Shown here: positions 45,028 through 55,110 of the stretch, in pieces | Layout of the letters: every line of letters begins with the position of its first letter | How positions within the stretch are numbered: position 1 is the first letter of the stretch | Source of the DNA: Papio anubis | Taxonomy: Eukaryota > Chordata > Mammalia > Primates > Cercopithecidae | Direction: 5' to 3' | Length of the DNA stretch: 64,000 nucleotides | Assembly (NCBI RefSeq): GCF_008728515.1 | Contig: NC_044978.1 | Location: forward strand, 148,114,262-148,178,261 | The notes under the pieces: model-generated | What the model saw: the letters and a program-made list of their open reading frames with translations, nothing else | Told to the model about the DNA's origin: nothing | Database searches by the model: none | Translations under genes and position numbers: made by a program

Positions 45028-45034
45028 AATCAAA
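45028..45034 (+). terminator. Damaged polyadenylation signal of the LTR
   Basis: The text reads 'cctaatcaaaacttgctgg' where related LTRs have AATAAA; here AATCAAA. A weak or lost signal would let LTR-driven transcripts read through. Confidence 0.45.
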
Positions 45035-45766
45035 ACTTGCTGGTTTTGTGGCTCAGGGTCGTTATTATGGTCTTACAAATATGTGATATCATCCCCCGAG
45101 GCCCAGCTGTAAAATTCCTCTCTTTGTACTCTTTCTCTTTATTTCTCAGACTGGCCAACACTTAGGGAAAATAAAAAAGAACCTACATTGAAATATTGGG
45201 GGCTGGTTCCCCCAATATCACATGTCTATAATTCCAGCTAATTGGGAAGATGAGGCATGAGAATTGCTTGAAGCCAGGACATGGAGGTTGCAGTGAGCTG
45301 AGGCTGCATTATGCCATGCACCCATGCACCCCAGCCTGGGTGACAGAGTGAGGTGCAAAAAAAAAATATTGCATTTTTGCTGATCTGAGTGGGGAAGTTT
45401 TTAGTAGGCATGAAACTACCTATAGGTTGTTTTGTAGATGACTTTATCTGTTTGAGAAAGTTCCCTTCTATTACTAATTTTCTGAGAGGTTTTTCGTTTT
45501 GCTTTGTTTTTTAACGTAAATGGGTGTGACTTTTGTTAAATGGTTTTTCTGCATCTGTTGATGACTTTTTTCCTTTACTTTGTTAATATGATGGATTAAA
45601 TTGATTTTAAAAAGGTAAACCAACCTTGCAGTCCTAGGACAAACCCAACTTGGTCTTAATGTATTATTCTTTTTATATGTTATGGAATTAACTTTGTCAA
45701 TATGCTGTTAAGCATGTTTAAGAAGGATATTTGTCAGTAATTTAATTTTGTTTCTCATGGAGTTTT

Positions 45767-46113
45767 GGAAGGTTTTGTTTGTTTTGTTTTTGTTGTTGTT
45801 GTTGTTTGGGTTTTTTTTTTTTTGGAGACAGGGTCTTGCTCTGTTGCCCAGTCTGGAGTGAAGTGAAGTGGTGTGATAATGGCTCATTGTAGCCTAGACT
45901 TTCTGGGTCTTAAGCAATCCTCCCATCTCAGCCTCCCCAAGCGGCTGGGACTACAGATGCATGCCACCACACCCAGCTAATTTTTATATTTTTTTGTAGA
46001 CATGGAATTTTATCATGTTGTTCGGGCTGCTCTCAAACTCCTGGGCTCAAGTGATCTTCCCACCTTGGCCTCCCAAAGTGTTGGAATACAGGCATGAGCC
46101 ACCACACCCAGCC
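45767..46113 (-). mobile_element. AluJ-like element
   Basis: Tail of (GTTTT) and (GTT) units plus a T-run, then 'gagacagggtcttgctctgt' to 'gagccaccacacccagcc'. 'tgttgttcgggctgctctca' is an old-Alu state. Flanks 'tttctcatggagtttt' and 'tttcacatgtttttt' look like a diverged TSD in the host L1. Confidence 0.92.
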
Positions 46114-46831
46114 AGTTTCACATGTTTTTTAAATCAGGTTTTGGTATCAGGTTATGCTTGTCTCATAAAACAAATTTTTGAGAAGAGTTTATTTAAAATT
46201 GGTGTTATTTCTTCCTTAAATATTTGATCGAATTCACCAGCAAAACCACCTGGACCTGGGGTTTTCTTGTTGTAAGGATTTTAGATAAAAATTTAATTTC
46301 TTTAATTAACATAAAGCTATTCAGATTTTTCTATTACATCATTTGTCCGTTTGGGAAAGCTGTATTTCCAAAAAAAAGTTTTTGTTCTACATCGTAAAAT
46401 TTATTGCAAAATTTTCTCTGAAATATTCCTTTTATTCTTTTCATGTCCATAGGCTCTCTACTGGTATTCCCTTTTTAGCTCCTGATGTTCACAGTATGTG
46501 TCCTTGCTCTTTTATTCTTGATCAATTTATCTATAGTTTTACCAATCGTAGGAAACTGTGAAGATAAAGATAATGCATAATTCAGAGAGCTTTAGCTTAC
46601 TTGCAGGCTAAGTCCTGTCATGGACTGACATGGATTGCTTCCCAAAACTCTCTACTAGATGGTGATATAATGAGACGTTTGTTGTATGTAAAATCACACA
46701 ACAATTTCATTATTTCACAGCATGTATTCATTTACTAATCCATAGATAATGATGCATGAACACATGAGTTATGTGATCAAAAAAAAAAAAATACAGGTTG
46801 ACCAAAGTTTATCATTATAGCATCAAGGTTA

Positions 46832-47345
46832 AGTAGTATATCCTAGTAATTAAGTGCTCAGCCTCTGGAAATCAGACAAAATTGTGTTTAAATCCCGGAT
46901 GTAGCTGAGGTGAGTGGATAGCTTGAGCTCAGGAGTTTGAGACCAGACTGGGCAACATGGAGAAACCCCATCTCTACAAAAAATACAAATATTAGCCAGG
47001 CGTGGTGGTTTGCAACTGTAACGCCAGCTACTTGGGGGCCTGAGGCAGGAGAATAGCTTGAGCTCAGGAGGCGGAGGTTGCAGTGAGCTGAGATCACATC
47101 ACTGTACTCCAGCCTGGGTGACAGAGTGAGACTCTGTCTCAAAAAAAAAAAAAAGAAAAAAAAAAAAAGTCTGGATATAGTGCCTACCAGACAGGGATTT
47201 TAAACAATTTGCCTTATTTTTCCAAGCATCTAATATTGTTAGGATTAAATAAGATAATACATTTAAAGTATTATGCAATTATTGACTCAGTGTGTTCAAA
47301 AAAATTTTGGTTATTTCTATCAGTACTACCACTATTACTACCTGG
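46832..47345 (+). repeat. MIR SINE, split by an Alu
   Basis: Left: 'tcctagtaattaagtgctca', 'gcctctggaaatcagacaaa', 'ttgtgtttaaatcccgga'. Right: 'aggattaaataagataatac', 'atttaaagtattatgcaa'. Forward order; part of the middle is lost or eroded. Confidence 0.7.
46898..47169 (+). mobile_element. 5'-truncated Alu
   Basis: Begins at 'gctgaggtgagtggatagct', about 50 bases into the Alu consensus, and ends 'agactctgtctc' with a long A-rich tail containing one G. Short flanking similarity 'ggatgtag' / 'ggatatag' may be the TSD. Confidence 0.92.
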
Positions 47346-47395
47346 TCAAATTTAATCTTAGATAACAGATTTTGGCATATTTGTGTGTATCTTAG

Positions 47396-48145
47396 TCTGT
47401 TTTCTGTGGCTTATTACAGAATACCTGAAACTGGATAATTTATAAATGAAAATAACTTATTTCTTATTGTTATGGAAGCTGAGAAGTCCAAGGTCAAGAG
47501 GCTGCATCTGGTGAGGGCCTTCTTGCTGGTGGGGACTCTCTGCAGAGTCCCAAGGCATTGCAGGGTAGCACATGGTGAGGGGGCTGAGTGTGCCTTCTTA
47601 GGTCTCTCTTCCTCTGTTTATAAAGCCACCAATCTCATTCCCATGATAATCTATGAACCCATGAATCCATGGATGAATTAATCCATTCGTGAAGGCTCTG
47701 CCCTCATGACTCAACCACTTCTTAAAGATCTCACCTCTCAACAGTGCCACATTGCAGATTAAATTTATTTCTTTTTTTTCTTTTCTTATTTTTTTTTTAA
47801 TTTTTTTGAGACAGAGTCTCGCTCTGTTGCCCAGGCTGGAATGCAATGGCACGATCTCTGCTCACTGCAAGCTCCGCCTCCAAGGTTCACACCATTCTCC
47901 TGCCTCAGCCTCCCCAGTAGCTGGGACTACAGGCACCTGCCACCACACCCAGGTAATTTTGTTTTTGTATTTTTAGTAGAGACGGGATTTCACTGTGTTA
48001 GCCAGGACAGTCTCATCTCCTGACCTCATGAGCCGCCTGCCTTGGCCTCCCAAAGTGCTGGGATTACAGGTGTGAGCCACCACACCCAGCCTGTAGATTA
48101 AATTTCAAAATGAGTTTTGAAGGGGACAAATATTCAAACCATAGA
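47396..48145 (-). mobile_element. MaLR solo LTR (MST/MLT1 type), split by an Alu
   Basis: Left arm: 'cttagtctgttttctgtggc', 'ggtgagggccttcttgctgg', 'tctctcttcctctgtttata'. Right arm: 'tttcaaaatgagttttgaag' and 'caaatattcaaaccatag'. Same type and orientation as 21987-22424. Confidence 0.85.
47767..48091 (-). mobile_element. AluY-like element with clear TSD
   Basis: A mixed T/C tail, then 'gagacagagtctcgctctgt' to 'gagccaccacacccagcc'. 'gttagccaggacagtctcat' is an AluY-type state. TSD: tgcagattaaattt (47753-47766) and tgtagattaaattt (48092-48105), one mismatch. Confidence 0.93.
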
Positions 48146-48207
48146 AGTGTGTGTGCATGTTTGCATGGTGTATGTGTTTGCACATATGTTTGCACACATG
48201 TGCGCAC
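48146..48207. repeat. TG-rich low-complexity tract
   Basis: Irregular gtgtgtgtgcatgtttgcat-type alternation, with purine-pyrimidine alternation favourable to Z-DNA. Confidence 0.8.
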
Positions 48208-48753
48208 TTTCTCCAGTTACATTATCTCAGGAGTCTTTATTTCCTGTCCTAAACTTTGCAAAATGCTACCCGGCATCCATTATGTTACCAGTATTGTGGT
48301 TGTAAATTACCTCCAGAGAAAGTTTTGACATCAAATGGAATGTAGTCTTTGTTGATTGAAACGATTTCTGCACCATTTTCATTTGCAGAGTTCTTTGCAA
48401 TTCTTTGGGGATGATGGGGGTATTGCCAAGACTTTTTCCATATGTTCTCAACAACTATCCAACCAAGACCAAAAAAGACATTAAAATATAACCCCAAGCA
48501 AACAGGAAACTGACTTTTTCTTTTGGGAACTTAGTCAAAAGCCAACTCTTTGTGGTTTATGTGAAGGTTCCTCCCACAAAGTTCAGAAATTCATCTTACA
48601 TTTTCAGTCTTTTATTTTCCTCTTTTTTCAGGCTACCTGCAAAGATATTATGTCTTCTTTTACCTTACAGAAGCCGACTCCAGAGATACTTGCACAGATT
48701 TTTTAAAAAATACTTTCTCTTCTTCTTACAAAACTTCTTTATTTCTTTTTCAG
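48208..48753. other. Unassigned, possibly intronic
   Basis: No gene is proven. Two pyrimidine-rich acceptor-like sites occur at 48632 ('ttcctcttttttcag') and 48753 ('tttatttctttttcag') on the plus strand; the second leads into the exon candidate below. Confidence 0.3.
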
Positions 48754-48809
48754 ATGAAGACAATCCCATAGAAATACCAGACAGCCATACTGTCTTTACA
48801 CAACTATAA
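48754..48809 (+). other. Candidate terminal coding exon (plus strand)
   Basis: A strong acceptor 'tttatttctttttcag' ends at 48753. With one base from an upstream exon, the frame reads EDNPIEIPDSHTVFTQL and stops at TAA (48807-48809). The acidic, Pro-rich tail ending T-Q-L would fit a class I PDZ-binding C-terminus of a membrane protein. I recognise no gene, and no upstream exon is visible. Nearest AATAAA is at about 49352. Treat as a lead only. Confidence 0.22.
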
Positions 48810-49104
48810 ATAATTTCTCCATCCAAAAACAAATACAGGTACCTGGCACATTGTTTATATAGCCTATTAGTCAAGGAAAAGTCAAGCAATGGACAAGCCC
48901 GAACAGATGATGTGTCTTTTGTGGAGAGAGTCTTTTGGCTTATTTATGACAACTCACATTTTGAAGCTATCATGTTTTAGTATAAGACTGTCAAGCTATG
49001 CATCAAACTCATGGGAATTTTTTGACTTTAAAAAAGTGGCACAGCTGGGCAATTTTATTTGGGGAAAGTGAGGACTTAATAAGCACACACATCTTGTTTT
49101 CCTC

Positions 49105-49390
49105 ATTCTTTTCGCATCTTTAAAAATATGTATTCATATGTTTTCATATGGCTGTAATCTAGGCATGTGCATTGTTTTGTGTTCTATTTCTTGCGTGCCA
49201 GTACTTTCTATGCACATTTCCATATAATGACATAGACTACATATTTTCCATCGTTGCCTAAGTAGCATTCTATCACGTTAAGATAAATGTAACGTGCTTT
49301 TCCATTTCTATAGTTGAGAGTCTGGATTGTTTCAAATTAGCTACGTACACTAATAAACATTGAGCAAATCAAGATTTCACTACCTGGATT
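49105..49390 (-). mobile_element. Old LINE fragment (weak)
   Basis: 'tggctgtaatctaggcatgt', 'gtagcattctatcacgttaa' and 'ttgagagtctggattgtttc' with 'actaataaacattgagcaaa' resemble reverse-strand old L1 3' sequence, strongly eroded. Confidence 0.35.
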
Positions 49391-49639
49391 ATCCTCTATC
49401 ATTTTGGTGGTTATTTTCTTACTAAAAATTATGAACAGTTCTGTGCATCATATTAAAACTTTCTTTGGGAGAAAAGTTGGAAGGAAAGCTTTATTCTGAA
49501 TTAATTCTTTGTGAGCAAATTTTAATTCAAATGTAGAAGCAGCAATTACTTTTCATAACCACTTTATTTTTCAACCTATGGGGTGTTTCAGAATCATAGA
49601 GTAAAAGCAAGAACTTTGGAAGTAACATATTGTACACTT

Positions 49640-49990
49640 ATTACATACCAGATACCAAGTTAAAGAAAATGAGACCTGTAATAGGAACTCTGTGAGCGAA
49701 ATACTAATACTTTGCACTCGTATTGCATATGACGTTTTGCATTTCAAATATTTTATCTTTAGTTATTATCTAGAATTATTCCTTTATATTGTCCCAGTGG
49801 TTTTGTAAAATAAAAGAGGACAAATCTGTTGTCTTTTGTTTCATATTACTCTGCCTTGTAGATGAGGCACTGAAAACATACGGAACTTATGCAAAATCAC
49901 ACAGTTAATTCTTGGTCAAGCCAGAATAAAAACTCATTTTAGTGGTCAAGCCAGAATAAAAACTCATTTTAGTGACTTCTTTTCACAATT
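49640..49990 (-). repeat. MIR SINE with a 30-bp tandem duplication
   Basis: 'attacataccagataccaag' at the left, then 'tagatgaggcactgaaaaca' and 'gcaaaatcacacagttaatt' give the reverse MIR order. The 3' part holds the exact duplication described next. Confidence 0.65.
49914..49973. repeat. Exact 30-bp tandem duplication
   Basis: The unit beginning ggtcaagccagaataaaa is present twice with no difference (49914-49943 and 49944-49973). Perfect identity inside an ancient MIR means the duplication is recent and may be polymorphic. Confidence 0.97.
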
Positions 49991-50189
49991 TTGTGCTTGA
50001 GACTACATCAATCTCCTCAAATTAGGAAGGTAAACCAATTCACTCACGTGAAAGCTTAATTTGTATGCTACTTATCATCATCGGATTAATAAACTCTTAG
50101 TCTTCCCAGCATAGAATCCTATTATTTTCAAATACCTTATCATTAAAAACATTATTTCCCAATGGAAAAATGAGCAAAGGCCATAATTT

Positions 50190-50290
50190 AAAATTTCATT
50201 TTAGAAAATATTTATTGGGTGTCTCCTATGCATCAGGCACCATCAGGGATCAAGCAATAAGCAAAGTAGTCTCTGCTCCTGTGGCTAACA
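50190..50290 (-). repeat. L2 3'-end fragment
   Basis: 'gaaaatatttattgggtgtc', 'tcctatgcatcaggcaccat' and 'agggatcaagcaataagcaa' match the L2 3' tip in reverse orientation. Confidence 0.65.
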
Positions 50291-50299
50291 TATATTTAA

Positions 50300-50740
50300 T
50301 TAAAATGTTCAACCTTATTAATGATCGAACACACACATAAAGAAAACTTACAATCATATGCTTTTTTTTTTTTTAAAAAAAACATCAAGTCAGTTCTTTA
50401 AAATAAAAAGAGAAAATAGTCCAGGTCTGCAAGCATGTGTGAAACTGATACTTTTATACACTACAAGAGGAACTGTGATAATAGAACCCGCTTCTGGGAA
50501 AGAAATTTTGCAATATGGAGAGAGGGACTTAGAAATCTTTACATGTTTTGATTCAAAAGTCTCACTTCTGGGAACCTTTCCTAATAAAGAAACGGGGTAT
50601 ATTCACAGATGTTCACATCAGAGTTATTTATGATAGGTTTTTTTTTTTTAAAGGAAGAGTGATGATGAAAATAATGAAGAGAAATTCATGAGGCATCCAA
50701 ACAATAGAATAAAGCATAGATTTTCAGATACGATGTTTGA
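50300..50740 (+). mobile_element. Old L1 3'-region fragment
   Basis: 'caaaagtctcacttctggga', 'cctttcctaataaagaaac' and 'cagatgttcacatcagagtt' with 'ggcatccaaacaatagaata' follow the ORF2 3' end and 3' UTR order of old L1s in forward orientation. Eroded; no coding value. Confidence 0.55.
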
Positions 50741-51578
50741 TAAGTTTCCTGCATCCATTATCCCACAATCACACCCATCCAGGGAGAGTGGAAATGAATT
50801 CTCGCAAAGGGCTCAAGAAAACCTTCTAGAAAAACAGAAATTTCCTCATTCAGTCTTGCCTTTACATGACTTTTCCATAAACTGTGTGTGGCTTACCTGG
50901 ACAGAAGGTGCTGTGCTTGCAATGGCAAGGTTGACTCAAAGTTAATTTTGGCCAGGTCAGGAGAGTTCTGGGGAGGAACCTGAGTAACGGGGGCAGGGTG
51001 GTCAGGAGCAGGGAGGTTATGATGCTGACCAGCTGTTCTCAGGGCCTTGAGAGACTTCCGATGACCTTCCCCTCCTCTCTGCCAGTCACTTCTGCTTGTC
51101 TCAGTGCCAGAAGCAGTGTGGCTGTCAGGATTACTGATTTAAATGGATAGAATGAAACAGTGGAACAAATCTTGGCTACCGGTGGAAATACCACCAAGTA
51201 TCAATCTGTTGCTGATCTGTGTTGAATAGAAAAGCGTTTAGTAAGCCACTTTATCTTTAATATTTCCCTATAGTTGGGAATATTAACTAGGAAACCCTAG
51301 TTCCAAGGGCTTTAGATTATATATGTTTATATATGTCTATTTCTTTTTTTATGAGTCCGTGTTTATATATGTATATGAATGCATCATTTAGCAACCATAA
51401 TTAGAACAAAATGTTATTATACTATACTGCATAAAATCTTTAAGGTAAAACTAATCCAGAATGCCCCACTGTTTTCCAAATAAAATACTTAATTTAATTC
51501 AACTCAGGATTCTAACAACATGCAAAAGTTCTGTGCCTCACATCAAGTGTGTTCTACTGAAATGTTTGTATTCAGTTC
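50741..51578. other. Unassigned sequence
   Basis: No gene or repeat was recognised. Confidence 0.3.
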
Positions 51579-51592
51579 AAAAAAGTGCAGCA

Positions 51593-51890
51593 GGCCTGGC
51601 ACGGTGGCTCATGCCTGTAATCCTAGAACTTTGGGAGGCCAAAGTGGGCGGATCACCTGAGGTCAGGAGTTCAAGACCAGCGTGGCCAACATGGCAAAAC
51701 CCTGTCTCTAATAAAAATACAAAAATAGCCAGGCATGGTGGCGCATGCTTGTAATCCTAGCTACTTGGGAGGCTAAGGCAGGAGAATCACTTGTACCCAG
51801 GAGGCAGAGGTTGCAGTGAGCCGAGACTGTGCCATGGCACTCCAGCCTGGGCTACAGAGTGAGACTCTGTTAAGAAAAAAAAAAAAAAAA
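51593..51890 (+). mobile_element. AluS-like element with TSD
   Basis: From 'ggcctggcacggtggctcat' to 'gtgagactctgttaag' with a 19-base A tail. TSD 'aaaagtgcagca' before and 'aaaagtgcaaca' after. Confidence 0.95.
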
Positions 51891-51904
51891 AAAGTGCAAC
51901 AAAG

Positions 51905-52085
51905 AGGGGCAGGGACCCATGGGACACTGTGCAAAATACTCTGGACTGGCTTACTAGCTGTAGAGTTTGAGAAAGGTGATTCCCAAACTGTAACTCTATA
52001 CCTCTGAGTTACGGTTTCTGTACCTGTAAAATGAGGGTGTTGAATCAGTAGACTTCTAAGTCCCTTTCCAGTGTTCTAACAGAGC
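51905..52085 (+). repeat. MIR-type SINE fragment
   Basis: 'gagaaaggtgattcccaaac', 'gttacggtttctgtacctgt', 'aaaatgagggtgttgaatca' and 'aagtccctttccagtgttct' follow a MIR-related SINE with the 3' variant end. Confidence 0.7.
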
Positions 52086-52849
52086 TGATAAGCTGGGCTC
52101 CTAGGAATCCATGCATCACCCATGGTAGTTACCAGGAGCTTAAGGGCACAAACTCTTGCTTCTTTCTCTATTCCAGATCTCTAAGCATGTGCTGTGATTA
52201 TGGAAGTGTTTGTGTCCACAACTCCGGGCAAACACATATGTTCCAAGGCCTAATAATAGAGACACAAGGGAGGGACAGGAGCCAGAGAGAAAAAGGGTGG
52301 TTCTGGTATTGAAGGCAGAACCAAATATCATGCAATAGGCAAACAGCACCACAGGGAAGTAATCCTGAACACTTCCAGCCAGGGCTGGAACAGCCTCCCT
52401 TGGGACAGACTCTAATGCTGTCATCCCTTAGTGAGGACCACTTTAGTCTGCTCTCACTAAGAGTAACCAGTCCCTTTAATCCTCCATGCTTCTGAGTCAG
52501 GAGTAGGAGAGCCCCTAGGATTCAGAACTGGATCTCAAACTCCAGCAATAAAACATATATAGCCTTATAACAGCTTATAGCAGTAGAGTTATTCCTTTGT
52601 TTAACTGGCCCCGGCTGAGCATCTTTCTATTGCCAGGAAGGTTTTGGAGATAGAGGCATGAAGAGAATATAGTCCCTGACCCCAAGAATATCCAAGGCTC
52701 AGTAGAAAGGGCCTTACATACAACCACTAACTGGTTTCTCAATTTCAGAGTATTTACAATCTATATAGTCATCAGAGACATGATCATGCAGTACCTACAA
52801 TGATGTTTTCTCTGATCTTGCCTCCAGGGCTAGTTAGCAAGTAGCTGTC
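52086..52849. other. Unassigned sequence
   Basis: No gene. A 94-codon minus frame (52424-52140) has no recognised domain. Confidence 0.3.
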
Positions 52850-53478
52850 ATTGAGTTTGAAGTCTACCTTCTCGACTCTGTTTCATGATGTTAAAGCTGG
52901 GTCCCTGCAAACCATATTTCTGCTTTGCCAGCTGACACCATGTCAGGCTCTGCCAACAGAATGGCTACAGTTAGGCTGTGAGGCGGAAGAAGGAAGCACA
53001 GACTTACTCCTTCCTGTCTGCAACCTAGTCCCGTGAGTGTCACCCAGCCCCGCTTCTTCACCCTGGCAGTGGCAGTTCCTTCCTATTGCAGTGGAAGAAT
53101 CCAGTTGGCAGTTTTCCCAAACACTTACAGAATCAGCTTGGTTGCACTGCCCTCCAAAATGTGGACACCAGGCTTCTCAGAGTCTGAGCCTCAGACTCCT
53201 TTGAGCTCAGAGACATCAGCACTAGCAAGCGGCATCCCCTCTTCAGAGGCCCAAGCTCCAGCTCCATAGGGCCCACCCTCTACATTCTAAGTTTTCATCA
53301 TTGCAACTTCTTCCTTTTGCTTCCTCAACCTTAAGGGTAGTAGCTGCTTCCTGCAGTTGCTATCTTCTTGACACCTTAAGAGCTCTCTTTATACTCTTTC
53401 AGTTACCTAGTGAGCAGCTTAAAATAAGGGGTCTGGTTTCTGTCTCCTAATAAGACCCTGGCTGATAAACATCCCTGG
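52850..53478 (+). repeat. Unclassified old interspersed repeat
   Basis: 'ttaagggtagtagctgcttc', 'ctgcagttgctatcttcttg' and 'ctctttatactctttcagtt' with the ending 'taagaccctggctgataaac' recall a long recurrent human repeat ending in GACCCTGACTGA. I could not fix the family. Confidence 0.45.
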
Positions 53479-53492
53479 CTAAATGGAGAGGT

Positions 53493-53722
53493 GGCATAGA
53501 GTAGTGGAAAACGGAATGAGCTTTGGAGTCATCCACACCCAGATTTGAATTCTGGCTCTTATAATCTGCTAGCTCTTTGACTTTGAAAGCTACCTAATTT
53601 ATTTGAGTCTTAATTTGCTGGGAATAAAGATGGGTTTTCCAGCTGTTGTGAGGGTAGCTGAAGTGCTTGGCACACATGACCTGCTCAGTGAATAGTAACC
53701 ATTTATAATTACCAGATTGCTA
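53493..53722 (+). repeat. MIR SINE, nearly full length
   Basis: 'gcatagagtagtggaaaacg', 'gctttggagtcatccaca', 'agatttgaattctggctctt' and 'agtgcttggcacacatgacc' give the forward MIR from its tRNA-like head to its 3' end. Confidence 0.85.
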
Positions 53723-53731
53723 TCTTCTAAG

Positions 53732-53832
53732 GCCCAGGCCTAGTTCTTGTGTATCTATCATTCCCAGCAGGGCATATCATAAATTAATTTATGCAATATA
53801 TGCTTAATAAGGATGTGTTGAATAGAAAAAGT
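53732..53832 (+). repeat. L2 3'-end fragment
   Basis: 'atctatcattcccagcaggg' and 'atgcttaataaggatgtgtt' followed by 'gaatag' are the forward L2 3' tip. Confidence 0.6.
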
Positions 53833-55035
53833 GCTTAAGAAACATTGTGGCACACCAGAGTAATTAACTTCTACTGTTCTAACACGAAACCCTCCATAAT
53901 GGTCAGTTTTTTTCCTGTAAGTTATGGTTTAAAAATCTTTTTTAAGCCATTATTTTAAAATGAGGAGCAATGAGTTTACCTGGGTGATAAGAAAAGAAAA
54001 TCTGTGTCATTCATTCTGCTTCCTGCCTGGCAAACCTTCTGGGAGACTGCATGATAATATGTGAGAATGCACCATCTTTCCAAAAAGAAGTGAAATCTGG
54101 CAGGTGCATGATATACTCGTGACTCTTTCCAGCTATAAAGTAGGCACTGGTTTGGTTTGGTTTTGTTTTTTTATGAAGCATTTCATAAAGAGAAAGGATT
54201 TCGCCTACTCTCAGACAATCAGTGACATCTCTTCTGAGTGCTGAATTCAGGGTTGTAATGTAAATCCTGAAAATGAACAAGGTCCCACAGGAGCGTCCTG
54301 GGCCTTCACAAGTCAATGTGTACAAAAGTTGTTCCAACTCGAAGTGTGAGAACAAAGCATCTATTCTTTCGAGTACAACAGACAGACACTCAAGCTGGAT
54401 AACGGCTGTGTACACAGGAGGAGGAGGAGGAGGAGGAAGTCAGCAGTGCCTTCTTGTTGCACGTTTAGGGTTATGTGAGGCTGGGCCCGATAAAGGCATT
54501 TGTGTCTGAGGCTGGAAGGTGTACGGTCCAAGCCAAGACTTTTCTAGTCTGAAAGGTCTGAATGGAGATGTGGAGGAACTCAGTTCATTCTAGAGCATTT
54601 CCTTTGCACAAAAACCTAAAACTTCTCTAAAGAGAAAAACAGCTGCACGAGATCCTAAATCATTTATTTCTCTGGCAAACAAACCCTGAATCATGCAACT
54701 AATCAGGGAGGCACGTTCAAGAGAACCAGAGCTCACGATCATCTTCAGGTGGCTTTGTTAGCTTCAAAGTAGCTGTTCATTTCCTTGCAGAAGGGTGGTG
54801 GCTCCTAGACACAGGCAAAGAGACTGGTGGTTTGATAGAAGAGCCTGAGAACAAATCATTCTGTTTTCAAAGTTCTTGCCTCCATGCTTATTTGTTTTGG
54901 CGTCCCCGTGCCACATCTTCCGAGAAGGCTTTTCCGAATGCACTCTTTTTCTAGTTCAGGTGAAGACTTTTTTGCTGAGTATCACTTGAAACACTGACTC
55001 CCATTCCTGGCTGGGTGCAGGCACTGTGTCTGCCC
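53833..55035. other. Gene-free stretch
   Basis: No gene is supported. A 134-codon minus frame (54415-54011) spans a GTTTG-rich patch and has no recognised motif. The region may be unique sequence. Confidence 0.3.
54418..54438. repeat. (GGA)n trinucleotide tract
   Basis: Seven GGA units, encoding a Gly run in one chance frame. Confidence 0.9.
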
Positions 55036-55058
55036 TCTTATAGAAATACTCACACACA

Positions 55059-55088
55059 TGGGTTCTCAGCCTTTGGGCTAAGATCAAG
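55059..55088 (+). pseudogene. U2 snRNA 5'-end pseudogene fragment
   Basis: 'ttctcagcctttgggctaag' followed by 'atcaag' matches U2 snRNA bases ~5-31 (cttctcggccttttggctaagatcaag) with about two changes. Everything after is missing. It lies between two 20-bp direct repeats (55039-55058 and 55089-55108, 18/20 identical). U2 pairs with the intron branch site; this fragment lacks that region and any promoter. Confidence 0.8.
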
Positions 55089-55110
55089 TATAGAAACACA
55101 CACACACACC
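55089..55110. repeat. (CA)n tract / right direct repeat
   Basis: 'tatagaaacacacacaca' forms the second of the two direct repeats that flank the U2 fragment. Confidence 0.85.

Larger units (their letters stand above)
44170..45217 (+). mobile_element. MER11-like (HML-8, ERVK) solo LTR
   Basis: The LTR begins 'tgttgcaggaagtcagggac' and ends 'gggctggttcccccaata'. It includes the doubled 'gaagatttcatggacattta' / 'gaaaacttcatggacattta' motif, 'gaacagaataacagcgattt' and 'aaattcctctctttgtactc'. At 1.05 kb it matches the length of MER11-type LTRs. Probable 6-bp TSDs TCACAC / TCACAT. No retroviral coding sequence flanks it. These LTRs can act as promoters or enhancers in primates. Confidence 0.78.
43994..45368 (+). 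mobile_element. Alu split by a MER11-like LTR
   Basis: The left part (43994-44169) runs 'gctgggcacagtggttcatg' to 'gcgcagtggctcacac' with its mid A-rich linker grown to (AAAAG)n at 44116-44139. The right part (45218-45368) runs 'atgtctataattccagctaa' to 'cctgggtgacagagtg' and an A10 tail. The two halves join at the expected Alu position. Confidence 0.92.
41810..46560 (-). mobile_element. Old L1 (L1M), minus strand, split by three insertions
   Basis: Pieces at about 41810-42652, 43001-43993, 45369-45766 and 46114-46560 line up as one reverse L1: 3' region ('ctttatcacataac'-like, 'cagcataatgcttttgagat'), ORF2 C-terminal part ('agaacattcttt', 'gtctatgtaaattttag'-like), reverse-transcriptase region ('tcaccagcaaaaccacctgg', 'acctggggttttcttg'). 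It holds a hAT element, an Alu carrying an LTR, and an AluJ. No frame survives. Confidence 0.75.

Noticed and set aside
55059..55088. A functional U2 snRNA gene
   Set aside because: Only ~30 of 188 bases are present; no promoter elements, Sm site or 3' box.
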